In this document: positions 46,038-54,593 of the stretch, piece after piece
How the letters are laid out: each line of letters opens with the position of its first letter
How positions within the stretch are numbered: position 1 is the stretch's first letter
From: Acidocella sp. KAb 2-4
GTDB lineage: Bacteria; Pseudomonadota; Alphaproteobacteria; Acetobacterales; Acetobacteraceae
DNA: 59,340 bases
Direction of reading: 5' to 3'
Assembly (NCBI RefSeq): GCF_020567705.1
Contig: NZ_JAJDJU010000017.1
Span: forward strand, 1 to 59,340
The notes under the pieces: model-generated
Seen by the model: the letters and a program-made list of their open reading frames with translations, nothing else
Databases searched by the model: none
Told to the model about the DNA's origin: nothing
Translations under genes and position numbers: made by a program

Positions 46038-47855
46038 ATGTGCGGAATTGTGGGTGTTGTGGGATTGTCTGCCGCGGCGCCGCTATTGCTGGATGGGCTG
46101 AGGCGCCTGGAATACCGTGGCTATGATTCGGCCGGGATCGCGACGCTGGTCGAGGGCCGGATCGAACGCCGCCGGGCCGAGGGCAAGCTGAAAAACCTGG
46201 CCGCCGTGCTGGAGCGCCAGCCGCTTGCCGGCGCCACCGGCATCGGACATACGCGCTGGGCCACCCATGGCGCCCCGACCGAAAGCAACGCCCACCCGCA
46301 CGCCACCGCGCGCGTGGCCGTGGTGCATAACGGCATCATCGAGAACCACCACGCCCTGCGCGCCGAGCTGGAGGCCAAGGGGCAGGTCTTCGCCTCCGAA
46401 ACCGACACCGAGACCGTGGCGCAGCTGCTCGACCTGCTGCTCGCCCAGGGGCTGGCGCCGATCGACGCCGCCCGCGCCGCCTTCGCCCGGCTGGAGGGCG
46501 CCTACGCCCTGGCACTCATCTTCGCCGGGCATCCGGAGCTGATCATCGGCGCCCAGCGCGGCGCGCCGCTGGCCGTGGGCTATGGCGAGGCCGAGATGTA
46601 TCTCGGCTCCGACGCCCTGGCCCTGGCCCCGCTGACCCGCGAAATCGCCTATCTGGAAGACGGCGACTGGGTGGTGGTGAGCCGCGAGGGCGCCACGTTT
46701 TACGACAGTGACAACGAGCCGGTGAACCGCGCCAAGAAACTTACCAGCCTGACCGGCGCGGCCATCGGCAAGGGCAATTTCCGGCACTTCATGGAGAAGG
46801 AGCTGCATGAACACCCGGTGGTGATCGGCGACGTGCTGCACCGGATGCTGGACGGCGCCGCCCCCCGCCTGCCCGCCCTGCCATTCGATCTCGCGGCGGT
46901 GAAACGCATCACCATGAGCGCCTGCGGCTCGGCCTTCTATGCCGGGCTGACCGCCAAATTCTGGCTCGAACATATCGCCCGGGTGCCGGTGGAGGCCGAT
47001 ATCGCCTCCGAGTTCCGCTACCGCACGCCGCCGCTGGATGAGGGCGGGCTGGGGCTGCTCGTCAGCCAATCCGGCGAGACCGCCGACACCCTGGCGGCGC
47101 TGCGCTACATGCGGGCCGAGGGGCAGAAGATCCTCTCCGTGCTCAACGTGCCGGAAAGCTCGATGGCGCGGGAATCCGACGCCATGCTGGAGACCATCGC
47201 CGGGCCGGAAATCGGCGTTGCCAGCACCAAGGCGTTCACCGCGCAGCTCACGGTGCTGGCGGTGTTCTCGCTGGCCATGGCGCAGGCCAAGGGCGCGCTG
47301 GCGCAGGCCGAGATCCGGCGCCTCGCCGCCAGCCTGCTGGAAATCCCGGCCAAGGCGGCTGAGATCCTGCATAACGACGCGCCGATCAAGCACCTCGCCA
47401 AGCGCATCGCCGAGGCGCGGGACGTGCTGTATCTGGGCCGCGGCGGCTGCTACCCGATTGCTCTGGAGGGGGCGCTGAAGCTGAAGGAGATCAGCTACAT
47501 CCACGCCGAGGGGTATGCCGCGGGCGAGATGAAGCACGGACCGATCGCGCTGATCGACAAATCCGTGCCGGTGATCGCCATCTGCCCCTCCGGGCCGCTT
47601 TTCGAAAAAACCGCCTCCAACCTTCAGGAAGCGGCGGCGCGCGGCGGCCAGGTGGTGGTGATCTCCGACGAGGCCGGCGCCTCCAAGCTGGCCCCGATCG
47701 CCGCCGAGACCATCCTGGTGCCGGAGATCGATCCGTTCGCGGCGCCGATCCTGCACGCCATTCCGGTGCAGATGCTCGCCTATCACGTGGCGGTGCTGAA
47801 GGGCACGGATGTGGACCAGCCGCGCAACTTGGCCAAATCGGTGACGGTGGAATGA
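46038..47855 (+). CDS. glmS: Glucosamine-fructose-6-phosphate aminotransferase
   Basis: A complete 605-residue GlmS that makes glucosamine-6-phosphate from fructose-6-phosphate and glutamine, the first step to UDP-GlcNAc. It starts MCGIVGVVG, with Cys2 the glutaminase nucleophile. The GHTRWATHGAPTESNAHPH segment and two SIS sugar-isomerase domains (MSACGSAFYAGL, LVSQSGETADT, LGRGGCYPIALEGALKLKE) follow, and the protein ends in PRNLAKSVTVE, as is normal for the family. It is monocistronic. Confidence 0.98.
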   Translation: MCGIVGVVGLSAAAPLLLDGLRRLEYRGYDSAGIATLVEGRIERRRAEGKLKNLAAVLERQPLAGATGIGHTRWATHGAPTESNAHPHATARVAVVHNGIIENHHALRAELEAKGQVFASETDTETVAQLLDLLLAQGLAPIDAARAAFARLEGAYALALIFAGHPELIIGAQRGAPLAVGYGEAEMYLGSDALALAPLTREIAYLEDGDWVVVSREGATFYDSDNEPVNRAKKLTSLTGAAIGKGNFRHFMEKELHEHPVVIGDVLHRMLDGAAPRLPALPFDLAAVKRITMSACGSAFYAGLTAKFWLEHIARVPVEADIASEFRYRTPPLDEGGLGLLVSQSGETADTLAALRYMRAEGQKILSVLNVPESSMARESDAMLETIAGPEIGVASTKAFTAQLTVLAVFSLAMAQAKGALAQAEIRRLAASLLEIPAKAAEILHNDAPIKHLAKRIAEARDVLYLGRGGCYPIALEGALKLKEISYIHAEGYAAGEMKHGPIALIDKSVPVIAICPSGPLFEKTASNLQEAAARGGQVVVISDEAGASKLAPIAAETILVPEIDPFAAPILHAIPVQMLAYHVAVLKGTDVDQPRNLAKSVTVE

Positions 47856-47860
47856 GTCCC

Positions 47861-47910
47861 GGCGGCGCTTCACAATCTGTGAGGATTGCCGCCAACACCA
47901 CCTGTTTTTT
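47861..47910 (+). terminator. Weak candidate terminator after glmS
   Basis: GGCGGC (47861-47866) pairs with GCCGCC (47888-47893), and TCAC/GTGA can pair inside. A run of six T starts only at 47905, 11 nt after the stem, so the fit to an intrinsic terminator is loose. Confidence 0.35.
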
Positions 47911-48009
47911 AAAATTTTATTGGCTTTTTTTGTTCAAAGGGCGCCTTTTCGCATACGCAGCGAACAGGGCGAATTATGGTGAAAATTCGGCAAAATCATG
48001 TTTTAGGGT

Positions 48010-48039
48010 TTGAATTCCGGGCCGGTCTTTAGGTAGTCT
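48010..48039 (+). promoter_or_regulatory. Possible promoter of the 74-residue orphan gene
   Basis: TTGAAT (48010-48015) and TAGTCT (48034-48039) are 18 nt apart and 27 nt before the ATG at 48066. The match to -35/-10 boxes is moderate, and the surrounding DNA is AT-rich. Confidence 0.35.
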
Positions 48040-48065
48040 AAATGCCCTGAGCAGAGGAATCCGAG

Positions 48066-48290
48066 ATGCCACACAGCAATGCTCTCATTGGCCAAGCCCG
48101 GATTATTGAGACACACGCCAGCCTGGCAGGCGCACCGCGCAGGGGCGCAGACGCCGCGCAAGAGAGGTTCTACGTCGAGGATGGCTGGGTGTTCCGCGAA
48201 CACCACGGCAAATATGTGGAATGCATCTGCCGCAGCGAAGAGATCGTCCCCGCCGCGGCTCCATCCAAGGTCATCATTCCGCTCGTCTGA
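48066..48290 (+). CDS. Small hypothetical protein, 74 residues
   Basis: A short charged protein (MPHSNALIGQARIIETH at the start, a central DGWVFREHHGKYVECICRS) with no signal peptide or membrane segment and two close Cys (CIC). I recognise no family. Support for it being real: an AGAGGAAT ribosome site about 8 nt before the ATG, a plausible promoter, and no competing gene on either strand. The KYVEC part may be a small beta unit. It is convergent with the secreted-protein gene downstream. Confidence 0.55.
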   Translation: MPHSNALIGQARIIETHASLAGAPRRGADAAQERFYVEDGWVFREHHGKYVECICRSEEIVPAAAPSKVIIPLV

Positions 48291-48300
48291 GCCTGCGCGG

Positions 48301-48606
48301 TTACGGCGTCATTCCCGTGGGGGCCTGAGTGGTGCCGCCAGGGCCGGCGATCGGCACCTCGGACCCGATTGTGCCGGTCGGGTGCTGCGCGACGGTCGGC
48401 AGGGTCGGCACATTGGCGCCGATATTGCTGTAATTATCTTTGTTGCGCTTCTTCGGCGCGGGCGCGGTGGTGCCCGGCGGCGGCTTCGCGATGCCGGTGC
48501 TTTGCGTCCCCTTGGTCGTGGCCGTGCCGGTGGTGGTTTGGGTCTGCGCCACGGCGGCGCCAGACAGCGCCATGGCAAGCACGAAGGCCAATGGTAGACG
48601 GGTCAT
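48301..48606 (-). CDS. Small secreted Thr/Pro-rich protein
   Basis: A 101-residue protein with a signal peptide (MTRLPLAFVLAMALSGAAVAQ, cleavage likely after AVA). The mature part is low in complexity, rich in Thr, Gly and Pro (TQTTTGTATTKGTQSTG, then PKKRNKDNYSNIG). The start at 48606 follows a GAGGAG/AGGGAT ribosome site; a longer frame to 48711 lacks one. It is divergent from the tadE-like gene across 186 nt. No function is evident; a periplasmic or surface role is inferred from the signal only. Confidence 0.7.
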   Translation of the reverse strand: MTRLPLAFVLAMALSGAAVAQTQTTTGTATTKGTQSTGIAKPPPGTTAPAPKKRNKDNYSNIGANVPTLPTVAQHPTGTIGSEVPIAGPGGTTQAPTGMTP

Positions 48607-48792
48607 ATCCCTGCTCCTCAAGTTCATATTCATGACTATCGAAGAAGGCGGCGCCCCGCAATGATGTCGCGCAACCCGCCCCTGGCCGCCCCAGGATGAC
48701 GGTAACATCAATGTTTGATTGATTTTTTGTAGTCGATTCGTTATTTACCGTTAGCTTAAGATTCCTCCTCAAGTGTCGGTCAAGGCGGAAAA

Positions 48793-49401
48793 ATGTCGCG
48801 TTTTTCGGGGGCTCGGAGATTGGCGGGCGGGTTAATGTTTCACCGCTTGCGGGGGACACGGCTTTGGCGCGACCGCCGGGCGGATACGGCGGTTGAGTTC
48901 GCGATCATCGGCGCCGCGTTCTTTTTGTTCATCTTCGGCATTTTCGTGGTGGCGATCGATCAGTTCTGGCAGATGACGCTGGATGACGCGGTGCGCGCGG
49001 CCGCCCGCGAAGTGGCCATCGGCAAAATCAAGACCGGCCCCGATTTCGTCAGCTATGTGTGCGGGGAGTTTGGCGTCGCCGCGCCCTATTGCGACAGCAA
49101 TCTGCAATATTCGGTGCAGAGCAACCCTTATTTCGCAGCCGCGGGCGACCCCAACAGCATTGTGCCGGCGGCGCTGGGCCCCGACGGCAACCTCACGCCC
49201 AATGGCACGTTTTCGGTTACCCTCTCGGTGCCGCCGCAGCCCGCCACCGCGACCCAGGCCGCCGTTACCGGCTCCGAGCAGATGCTCCTGGTACAGGTCG
49301 CCTATCCGCTGCCGTTCAAACTCATGATCCTGCCCGGCGGGGTCGCCACCGAAAACGGAACCCCCTCGCTCTATTCGGCTGTCGCCACGGTGATGCAATA
49401 A
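48793..49401 (+). CDS. tadE: TadE-like pseudopilin
   Basis: A 202-residue protein with the TadE N-terminal hydrophobic segment DTAVEFAIIGAAFFLFIFGIF; the Glu five residues into the TAVEFAI block is the type seen in pseudopilins. A secreted domain with a Cys pair (VCGEFGVAAPYC) follows. TadE proteins are minor components of tight-adherence (Flp) pili, needed for pilus assembly or adhesion. An ATG at 48835 is an alternative start. Its stop overlaps the next start by one base (TAATG). The Tad ATPase, secretin and prepilin peptidase genes are not in the window. Confidence 0.85.
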   Translation: MSRFSGARRLAGGLMFHRLRGTRLWRDRRADTAVEFAIIGAAFFLFIFGIFVVAIDQFWQMTLDDAVRAAAREVAIGKIKTGPDFVSYVCGEFGVAAPYCDSNLQYSVQSNPYFAAAGDPNSIVPAALGPDGNLTPNGTFSVTLSVPPQPATATQAAVTGSEQMLLVQVAYPLPFKLMILPGGVATENGTPSLYSAVATVMQ

Positions 49402-50168
49402 TGCGCAAGTTCAGATTCTCCCGCGGCAAACTCGGCCGGCGCGGCATTGCGGCGGTTGAATTCGCGATCATCGTGCCGGTGCTGCTGGTGCTGTTCATGG
49501 GCACGATCGAGATGCTCACCGCCTACCGCACCGAGGCGAAGCTGAACGCCATCGCCTTCAACGTGGCGCAGATGGTGGCGCTGGCGCAGTCGGTCTCCAC
49601 CGCCAATGCGCCCATCGCCAACGCCACGGCGGCGACGCCGCTCACCGCCGATTCGCCAACCGTGCAGGTCGTCTCGCTCAACGATATCTGCCGTGGCGCG
49701 GCCAAGGGGTTGGCGCCGTTTCCGCCAGGCGGGATGACGCTGGCCATCGCCAGCATCACCGAGGAACAAGGCCCGACCGCCCAGCCGACCAGCGGCAACC
49801 CGGCCTATGCCGCCACCCCGACCTATGACGAGTGGGAATCCGACAGCACCGCCGCCGCCGATAGCTCCTGTTCCACCCCCTCGCCCAGCGCCACCACCAC
49901 CATCCTCTCCGGCTCGCCGCTCACCACCGCCACCACGGGAGCGAGCAGCATGGTGCTCAACCCTTGCGATAATGTCATCATCGTCCAGGCCAGCGTGCCT
50001 TATGCGGGGCTAATTGGTCTGTTCATCAGACACCCGCTGACGCTGACCCAAACCGCCTATGTCCGCTGGGCTTACACCCTGCCCACGACCGAACTGCAAT
50101 GCACCGGCTGCACGCTCGTCTCTGCCCCGACGCAAGTGTGCAACGCCGATAACACCTCGAATAATTAA
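49401..50168 (+). CDS. Second TadE/TadF-like pseudopilin
   Basis: A 255-residue protein beginning MRKFRFSRGKLGRRGIAAVEFA with the hydrophobic segment IIVPVLLVLFMGTIEMLTAY, so it is a second TadE/TadF-type protein. The rest is Ala/Thr/Pro-rich and secreted, with several Cys near the end (CTGCTLVSAPTQVC). It is coupled to the preceding gene by TAATG and precedes the large TadG-like gene by 12 nt. Start fixed by the overlap; the frame extends upstream to 49059 but only inside tadE. Confidence 0.82.
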   Translation: MRKFRFSRGKLGRRGIAAVEFAIIVPVLLVLFMGTIEMLTAYRTEAKLNAIAFNVAQMVALAQSVSTANAPIANATAATPLTADSPTVQVVSLNDICRGAAKGLAPFPPGGMTLAIASITEEQGPTAQPTSGNPAYAATPTYDEWESDSTAAADSSCSTPSPSATTTILSGSPLTTATTGASSMVLNPCDNVIIVQASVPYAGLIGLFIRHPLTLTQTAYVRWAYTLPTTELQCTGCTLVSAPTQVCNADNTSNN

Positions 50169-50180
50169 GGAGCGCCCAGC

Positions 50181-52415
50181 ATGTTCGTTTCCTTAATCCG
50201 TAAATTCCTCCGCGAACGGCGGGCGGCCACGGCGGTGGCTATGGCGATCCTCACCGTGCCGCTGCTCATCGCCGCCAGCGCGGCGGTTGATTTCGCGCGC
50301 ATCGCCTCGGCGCGCACCCTGTTGCAGGCGGCTGTGGATGGCGCGGCCGTGGCGGGCGGCGGCGAGTGGCAGATGTCGGAGTCCAGCACCAGCGCTTATA
50401 ACGTCAGCTCCAACGAGTTCTCCAACACTGGCGCGCAATTGCCGAGTTTCGTCGAGATCTCGCCACCGACGATCAAGCTCGCTTGCACTGGCAACGCCAC
50501 CCAATGCGGCAGCTCCGCCCCCTACAGCACCACGCTGTTTACCACTTGCGCCGCGGGGGTGGAGTATTGCGTCACCGTTTCGGCCACCGCCACACTGAAA
50601 AATTCGTTATTTGGCTGGTTGATCCCGACCACGCTGCTGAGCGCGTCCAGCACCGATTCCGTGGGGTTTGGCACCACCGGCTTCAGCGGGCGCAATATCT
50701 CCAGCGGCCGCGAGTTTGGCTCCGCCGGCGATATTAGCGGCATCTACGCCTACGCCGTGCCGATGGACGCCGCTGGCGGCACCCCCAATTACAACGAGAT
50801 GCCCACGGCAAACTCCTACTGCGCCAATATTACCGGGCCTTTGCAGCATCTGGCCAGCTCGACCTCCCCCGCCGGTGTTACCGCCTGCAACTTCCTGTTC
50901 GTTGCCGACTCTCTTCACGACACCGGTAGTGGCGGCGCGATTTCGCTGAAGCCAAACCAGCCGATCGCCTTCAGTTTTGTCAATGAGACAGGCGCCAACG
51001 GCTATCACAGCACTGAGTCCACGCATTACACGGATAATATCCTGGTCTCCACGACCTCATCGTCCGGAGGCTTCACCTATTACCCGGACGGCTACCTCAC
51101 CCCGCCAACCCCACCCGTGATCTGCGGGCGGCACCAGCGCGACTGCACCCCCTCACCGGGCTCGCCGGGCACAGCGCTTTATGGCCAGTGCCCCAATCAT
51201 ACGCTGTACGGCTCGATCGACTACAATAACGGCACGCCCGTCACCGACTCCCTCAACCAGTATTCCTCGGCCTATGAGGTGGCGGGCGAACCGCCAACCT
51301 ATGAGACCAACCATGTGCTGGTGCCCTTCGTCACCACCCATGTCGTCCCGCAAAATGTAGGCGGCACAACATATTATGTTAAAGCCGTCTGCCCGAATTA
51401 TCCGCGCTCGGGCACCTCGATTAACGCGCCGGTAAGCACCAATTACTCCAACACCGTCGGCAACCAATTCGCGGCGGGAATGAACACTTTCGCCACCTGG
51501 TTCCCAACCGGGCTGGCAAACCAGGTCGCGTTTACCGATTATTTTCCCAACAATGCCGCCTGCGGCATTGATGACTGCAGCCCGACGACAGACATCTTCC
51601 CGCCCGCCATCGGCGGATGCAGCCCAGCGCGAAGTATCAATGATAATGGCGTGACACCATCTTCCGCCGATCCGTGGTGGAACTGGAGCCCCTCAAACAT
51701 ATCGCCCAGTTATTGCGCTCAGGAACAAGCGCCAAAATACAGCGACTGCGCCTTGCTCATCCAGCCGCTCGGCGCCAACCCGCCAACCGACGCCAATGGC
51801 GGCGCCCTGGTGCCTGATTATTATAACACCATCGAAGACGGCAGCGGCAATATCATTGCGCTCGACCCGGTCTACGACAGCAACACCTACACGGATTTGT
51901 TGACCGGCGTGCAGATCAACAACACCGACACCGCAGGATACACACCGACGAACAGCACACCAACCCGGTCGCTCATCACCAACGCAACGACGATCCACGG
52001 TGACAGCACGGCGACGCCATATGCAAACACGCAATATGTCGGGGATTATCTGGTGGTCCAGATCCCCTCGACCAATGGCGTGCCGACCTCGGATCACAAC
52101 CCGCCGCTCTACACCTCGCATCATTGCTACGATTCTTCGGTGGCCGTCGTGGATAAAGGCTATCGGCCGGCCGGTAGCTCGGTGGATGCGCTTGGCTACA
52201 ATGCCGATGGCACCGCCATCGACCCTGTCGCCAACCCGCAGCTCGGCGCTGTCGTGTGCAATAAAAACCCGCCTGCTTCCTATGCTCTGTATTGGAACGA
52301 CCTAGGCACCTACCAAGCCGACGATCTCGGCTATTGGAATGCGGTCACCACCTTCACCTGCTCAGCACCGGCAACCACGAATACCGGCGGCGGCGCCTCG
52401 CTGTTATCCGGATAA
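50181..52415 (+). CDS. tadG: Large TadG-like pilus-assembly protein
   Basis: A 744-residue protein whose N-terminus, RKFLRERRAATAVAMAILTVPLLIAASAAVDFARI, is the TadG/pilus-assembly anchor helix, followed by LLQAAVDGAAVAGGGEWQ. The remaining about 690 residues are a secreted Thr/Ser/Pro/Asn/Tyr-rich domain with scattered Cys pairs (for example CGRHQRDC) and no von Willebrand fold that I can see. It is the third gene of the tadE-tadE-tadG set. Its exact role is unknown; in Tad systems TadG has been linked to pilus anchoring. The size fits a surface-exposed arm. Confidence 0.8.
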   Translation: MFVSLIRKFLRERRAATAVAMAILTVPLLIAASAAVDFARIASARTLLQAAVDGAAVAGGGEWQMSESSTSAYNVSSNEFSNTGAQLPSFVEISPPTIKLACTGNATQCGSSAPYSTTLFTTCAAGVEYCVTVSATATLKNSLFGWLIPTTLLSASSTDSVGFGTTGFSGRNISSGREFGSAGDISGIYAYAVPMDAAGGTPNYNEMPTANSYCANITGPLQHLASSTSPAGVTACNFLFVADSLHDTGSGGAISLKPNQPIAFSFVNETGANGYHSTESTHYTDNILVSTTSSSGGFTYYPDGYLTPPTPPVICGRHQRDCTPSPGSPGTALYGQCPNHTLYGSIDYNNGTPVTDSLNQYSSAYEVAGEPPTYETNHVLVPFVTTHVVPQNVGGTTYYVKAVCPNYPRSGTSINAPVSTNYSNTVGNQFAAGMNTFATWFPTGLANQVAFTDYFPNNAACGIDDCSPTTDIFPPAIGGCSPARSINDNGVTPSSADPWWNWSPSNISPSYCAQEQAPKYSDCALLIQPLGANPPTDANGGALVPDYYNTIEDGSGNIIALDPVYDSNTYTDLLTGVQINNTDTAGYTPTNSTPTRSLITNATTIHGDSTATPYANTQYVGDYLVVQIPSTNGVPTSDHNPPLYTSHHCYDSSVAVVDKGYRPAGSSVDALGYNADGTAIDPVANPQLGAVVCNKNPPASYALYWNDLGTYQADDLGYWNAVTTFTCSAPATTNTGGGASLLSG

Positions 52416-52433
52416 GCGCCGCTGGCGGCGGGG

Positions 52434-54497
52434 TCAGGCAGCTTGTTCTGCCGCCCCGCTATGCGGCAGGATGCCACCGCCCGCTGTGCGGCGCACGGAG
52501 AGCGGCCCCTCCAGCCCCTTGGGCAAACTCATGCAAAAAGCGTGATTGCCTGAGCCAATCCCCGCCTCCCGCAAATCCTCGCGGAACATATTGGCGATGA
52601 TCCGCCGCACGAATTGGTCACCGCTGAAGACATCAAGGCACACCGCCCAGTCCGTCGCGGCCATATCCTGCGCCCAGCCGGTCAAAATGTCAGGGCCGGC
52701 CTGATCGACAAAGCCGCGCAGCGGGCCGGCTTGGCGCGGCTTGGGCAACCCGGCCCGCCGGGCCAACCGGTTGAGGATCGCTTGCAAGCGGAAGCCCTGA
52801 CTGAGCAGCGCCATGCAGGGTTCCTCCGCCGCCATGGCGCCAGGGTAGAGCGCGCGGAACTCCGCCGCATTTTCAAACTGCCCCCTGAACCGCTCGCCCA
52901 TGAAGGTCTCGGCCGGGCAATTCTCGGCCAGGATGACATCGTGGCTATCGAGCTCGACATGGTAATAAGAGATCGCCTCAACGCGCGGCAGCTGTGTGAT
53001 GGTGACGCCATTAACCAGCCGGGAGGCGTGGATCAGCCCGCCACCGATGCAAATGGCATGGCCCGGCGACACCAGCAGATCGCGCGACGGAATGCCGGGC
53101 GCGATGGCCCCGGCCTTGATGCACACCGGCAGCACCTTGGCATGGTTGGCGAAGGGCGCGGCATAGCTGCGCCGGCCGATCCACTTCACCGGGCGCAACG
53201 CGCCGCCAAGCGTGCGCACGTTCATGCCGATCTTCAGCGCCTCCACCGGCACCTCGCCCGCCGCGGTGGCGATGCGCGTGCCACGCGCGAAGCAGTTCAC
53301 ATCCTCGATCAGCGTGCCGCCCGCGCCATCGGCGAGAAGCGCGAAATCCGCCGTGACGAAATTGCCGGTGAGATGGATGGTCTCGCTCTGGCTGGCATTG
53401 CTCACGATCAGCCCGCTGCCGGAAACATAGGTTTCCGTGGTCGCGGCAAAATCGGTGAGGTCGATGGCATCCGCCTGGGCAAACCCGGCGATTGTGACAC
53501 CAGCGGCCAGCCCTGCACTATCGCCCGCAATCGTCCAATCGGCGCCGCTGGCGAAGCTGATTTCGCTGAAATTCTGAAACTGCGTACCGATGCCGGTGAG
53601 CGCCGTGGCGGATGTGCCGGAGAGCTCCAGCACATCCTGCACGCCACTGCGGGCGACGATATTGCCGGTGAAGCTGGCGCCCGGGTCAACAATGAGCAGC
53701 CCCGCCGCGGCGCCGAACTGCACCGCGCTCCCGGCAACGCCATTGACGGGCCCGACGCCGCCCGCGCCACCCGCCACGGTTCCCGCGTTGATCAGCGTCG
53801 CCCCGCTAAGATAGATGGCCGTTCCGCCCTGCCCGCCCTTGCCGGAGGCTGCGCTTGCGCCAGCGCCGCCGCTGATCACGCCCTCATTGCTCACCACCGC
53901 GCCATTGGTGAGGCTAACGCCATAACCGCCAACACCCGCCGCACCCGGCGATGCCGCCTGGCCCACCCCCGCCGCGCCGCCAAGGCCGCCCGCGCCGCCG
54001 GCAATGCTGCCGTGATTATCCAGGCTACCGCCCGCAACCAAGGCGACACCGACACCACCGACACCACCCGCGCCACCATTGCCCGCCCGCGCCCCGGCAT
54101 TGGTGGCGCCGCTCGCGGCATTGCCACCGGTGCCGCCCGTACCGCCCGCGCCGCCCGCCACCGCGCCATGATTGATGAACGTGCCAGCTCCGGCGAGGGA
54201 GACACCGATGCCGCCAACGCCGCCCGTGCCGCCATTCCCGCCTGGAGAGCCCTGGCCCGCCGTGCCGCCCGTGGCGCTGCCCGCCGTACCCGTGGTACCA
54301 ATGCTGCCTTGCCCGGCCCCAATCACGCCGTAGCTGATCAGCGTGTTCGCCGCATAAGACGGCACGATCACGCCCGGCCCTCCGAGCTTCACCGGCGCTA
54401 TGGTGCCAAGATTGGTGATGGTCAGCGGGCTGGCATAAGCGCCAAGCCCAAGCGTCACCGCGTGCGTAATCGTGGTCGAAATCGTGCTGCCGCTCAT
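52434..54497 (-). CDS. Glycine-rich Hint-domain (Hedgehog/intein-type) surface protein
   Basis: A 687-residue protein. Residues about 60-270 are a Gly/Ala-rich repeat region with blocks such as NHGSIAGGAGGLGG and NEGVISGGAG, probably a beta-helix. From Cys402 (NCFARGTRIATAAG) to about 550 runs a Hint_2 domain, with SPGHAICIGGG and AENCPAETFMG. Hint domains can self-cleave at the Cys; this class is common in Acetobacteraceae, and its biology is little known. The last about 90 residues (GWAQDMAATDWAVCLDVF… NMFREDL) resemble a small beta-sandwich module found with glycan-related proteins. There is no Sec signal peptide, so export must be by another route. Confidence 0.88.
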   Translation of the reverse strand: MSGSTISTTITHAVTLGLGAYASPLTITNLGTIAPVKLGGPGVIVPSYAANTLISYGVIGAGQGSIGTTGTAGSATGGTAGQGSPGGNGGTGGVGGIGVSLAGAGTFINHGAVAGGAGGTGGTGGNAASGATNAGARAGNGGAGGVGGVGVALVAGGSLDNHGSIAGGAGGLGGAAGVGQAASPGAAGVGGYGVSLTNGAVVSNEGVISGGAGASAASGKGGQGGTAIYLSGATLINAGTVAGGAGGVGPVNGVAGSAVQFGAAAGLLIVDPGASFTGNIVARSGVQDVLELSGTSATALTGIGTQFQNFSEISFASGADWTIAGDSAGLAAGVTIAGFAQADAIDLTDFAATTETYVSGSGLIVSNASQSETIHLTGNFVTADFALLADGAGGTLIEDVNCFARGTRIATAAGEVPVEALKIGMNVRTLGGALRPVKWIGRRSYAAPFANHAKVLPVCIKAGAIAPGIPSRDLLVSPGHAICIGGGLIHASRLVNGVTITQLPRVEAISYYHVELDSHDVILAENCPAETFMGERFRGQFENAAEFRALYPGAMAAEEPCMALLSQGFRLQAILNRLARRAGLPKPRQAGPLRGFVDQAGPDILTGWAQDMAATDWAVCLDVFSGDQFVRRIIANMFREDLREAGIGSGNHAFCMSLPKGLEGPLSVRRTAGGGILPHSGAAEQAA
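53700..54330. repeat. Glycine-rich coding repeat of the Hint protein
   Basis: GGN-rich codons for (L/S)xNxGxIxGGAGGxGG-like blocks recur at about 100-nt steps. The frame is on the minus strand. The units are degenerate in sequence, so this is repeat protein coding rather than a satellite. Confidence 0.6.
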
Positions 54498-54593
54498 GGT
54501 CCGCCTCTATCCCTGGCCTGGCGCCATCGCCTTGCGCGAGGAAAAAGCAACTCCCCGCGCAAGTAAAGCGCATAATGCTTGGCGGTCATCGCC

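Noticed and set aside
46038..46300. glmS ribozyme or riboswitch before glmS
   Set aside because: No leader of the needed length and no recognisable ribozyme core; the gap from the candidate promoter to the start is about 30 nt.
53700..54330. GGC-rich repeats read as a satellite or mobile element
   Set aside because: The repeats code in frame for a glycine-rich protein and no terminal repeats or transposase are present.
52614..54566. 650-residue plus-strand frame opposite the Hint protein
   Set aside because: Antisense of a glycine-rich repeat gene; Arg/Ala-rich, no motifs, no ribosome site.
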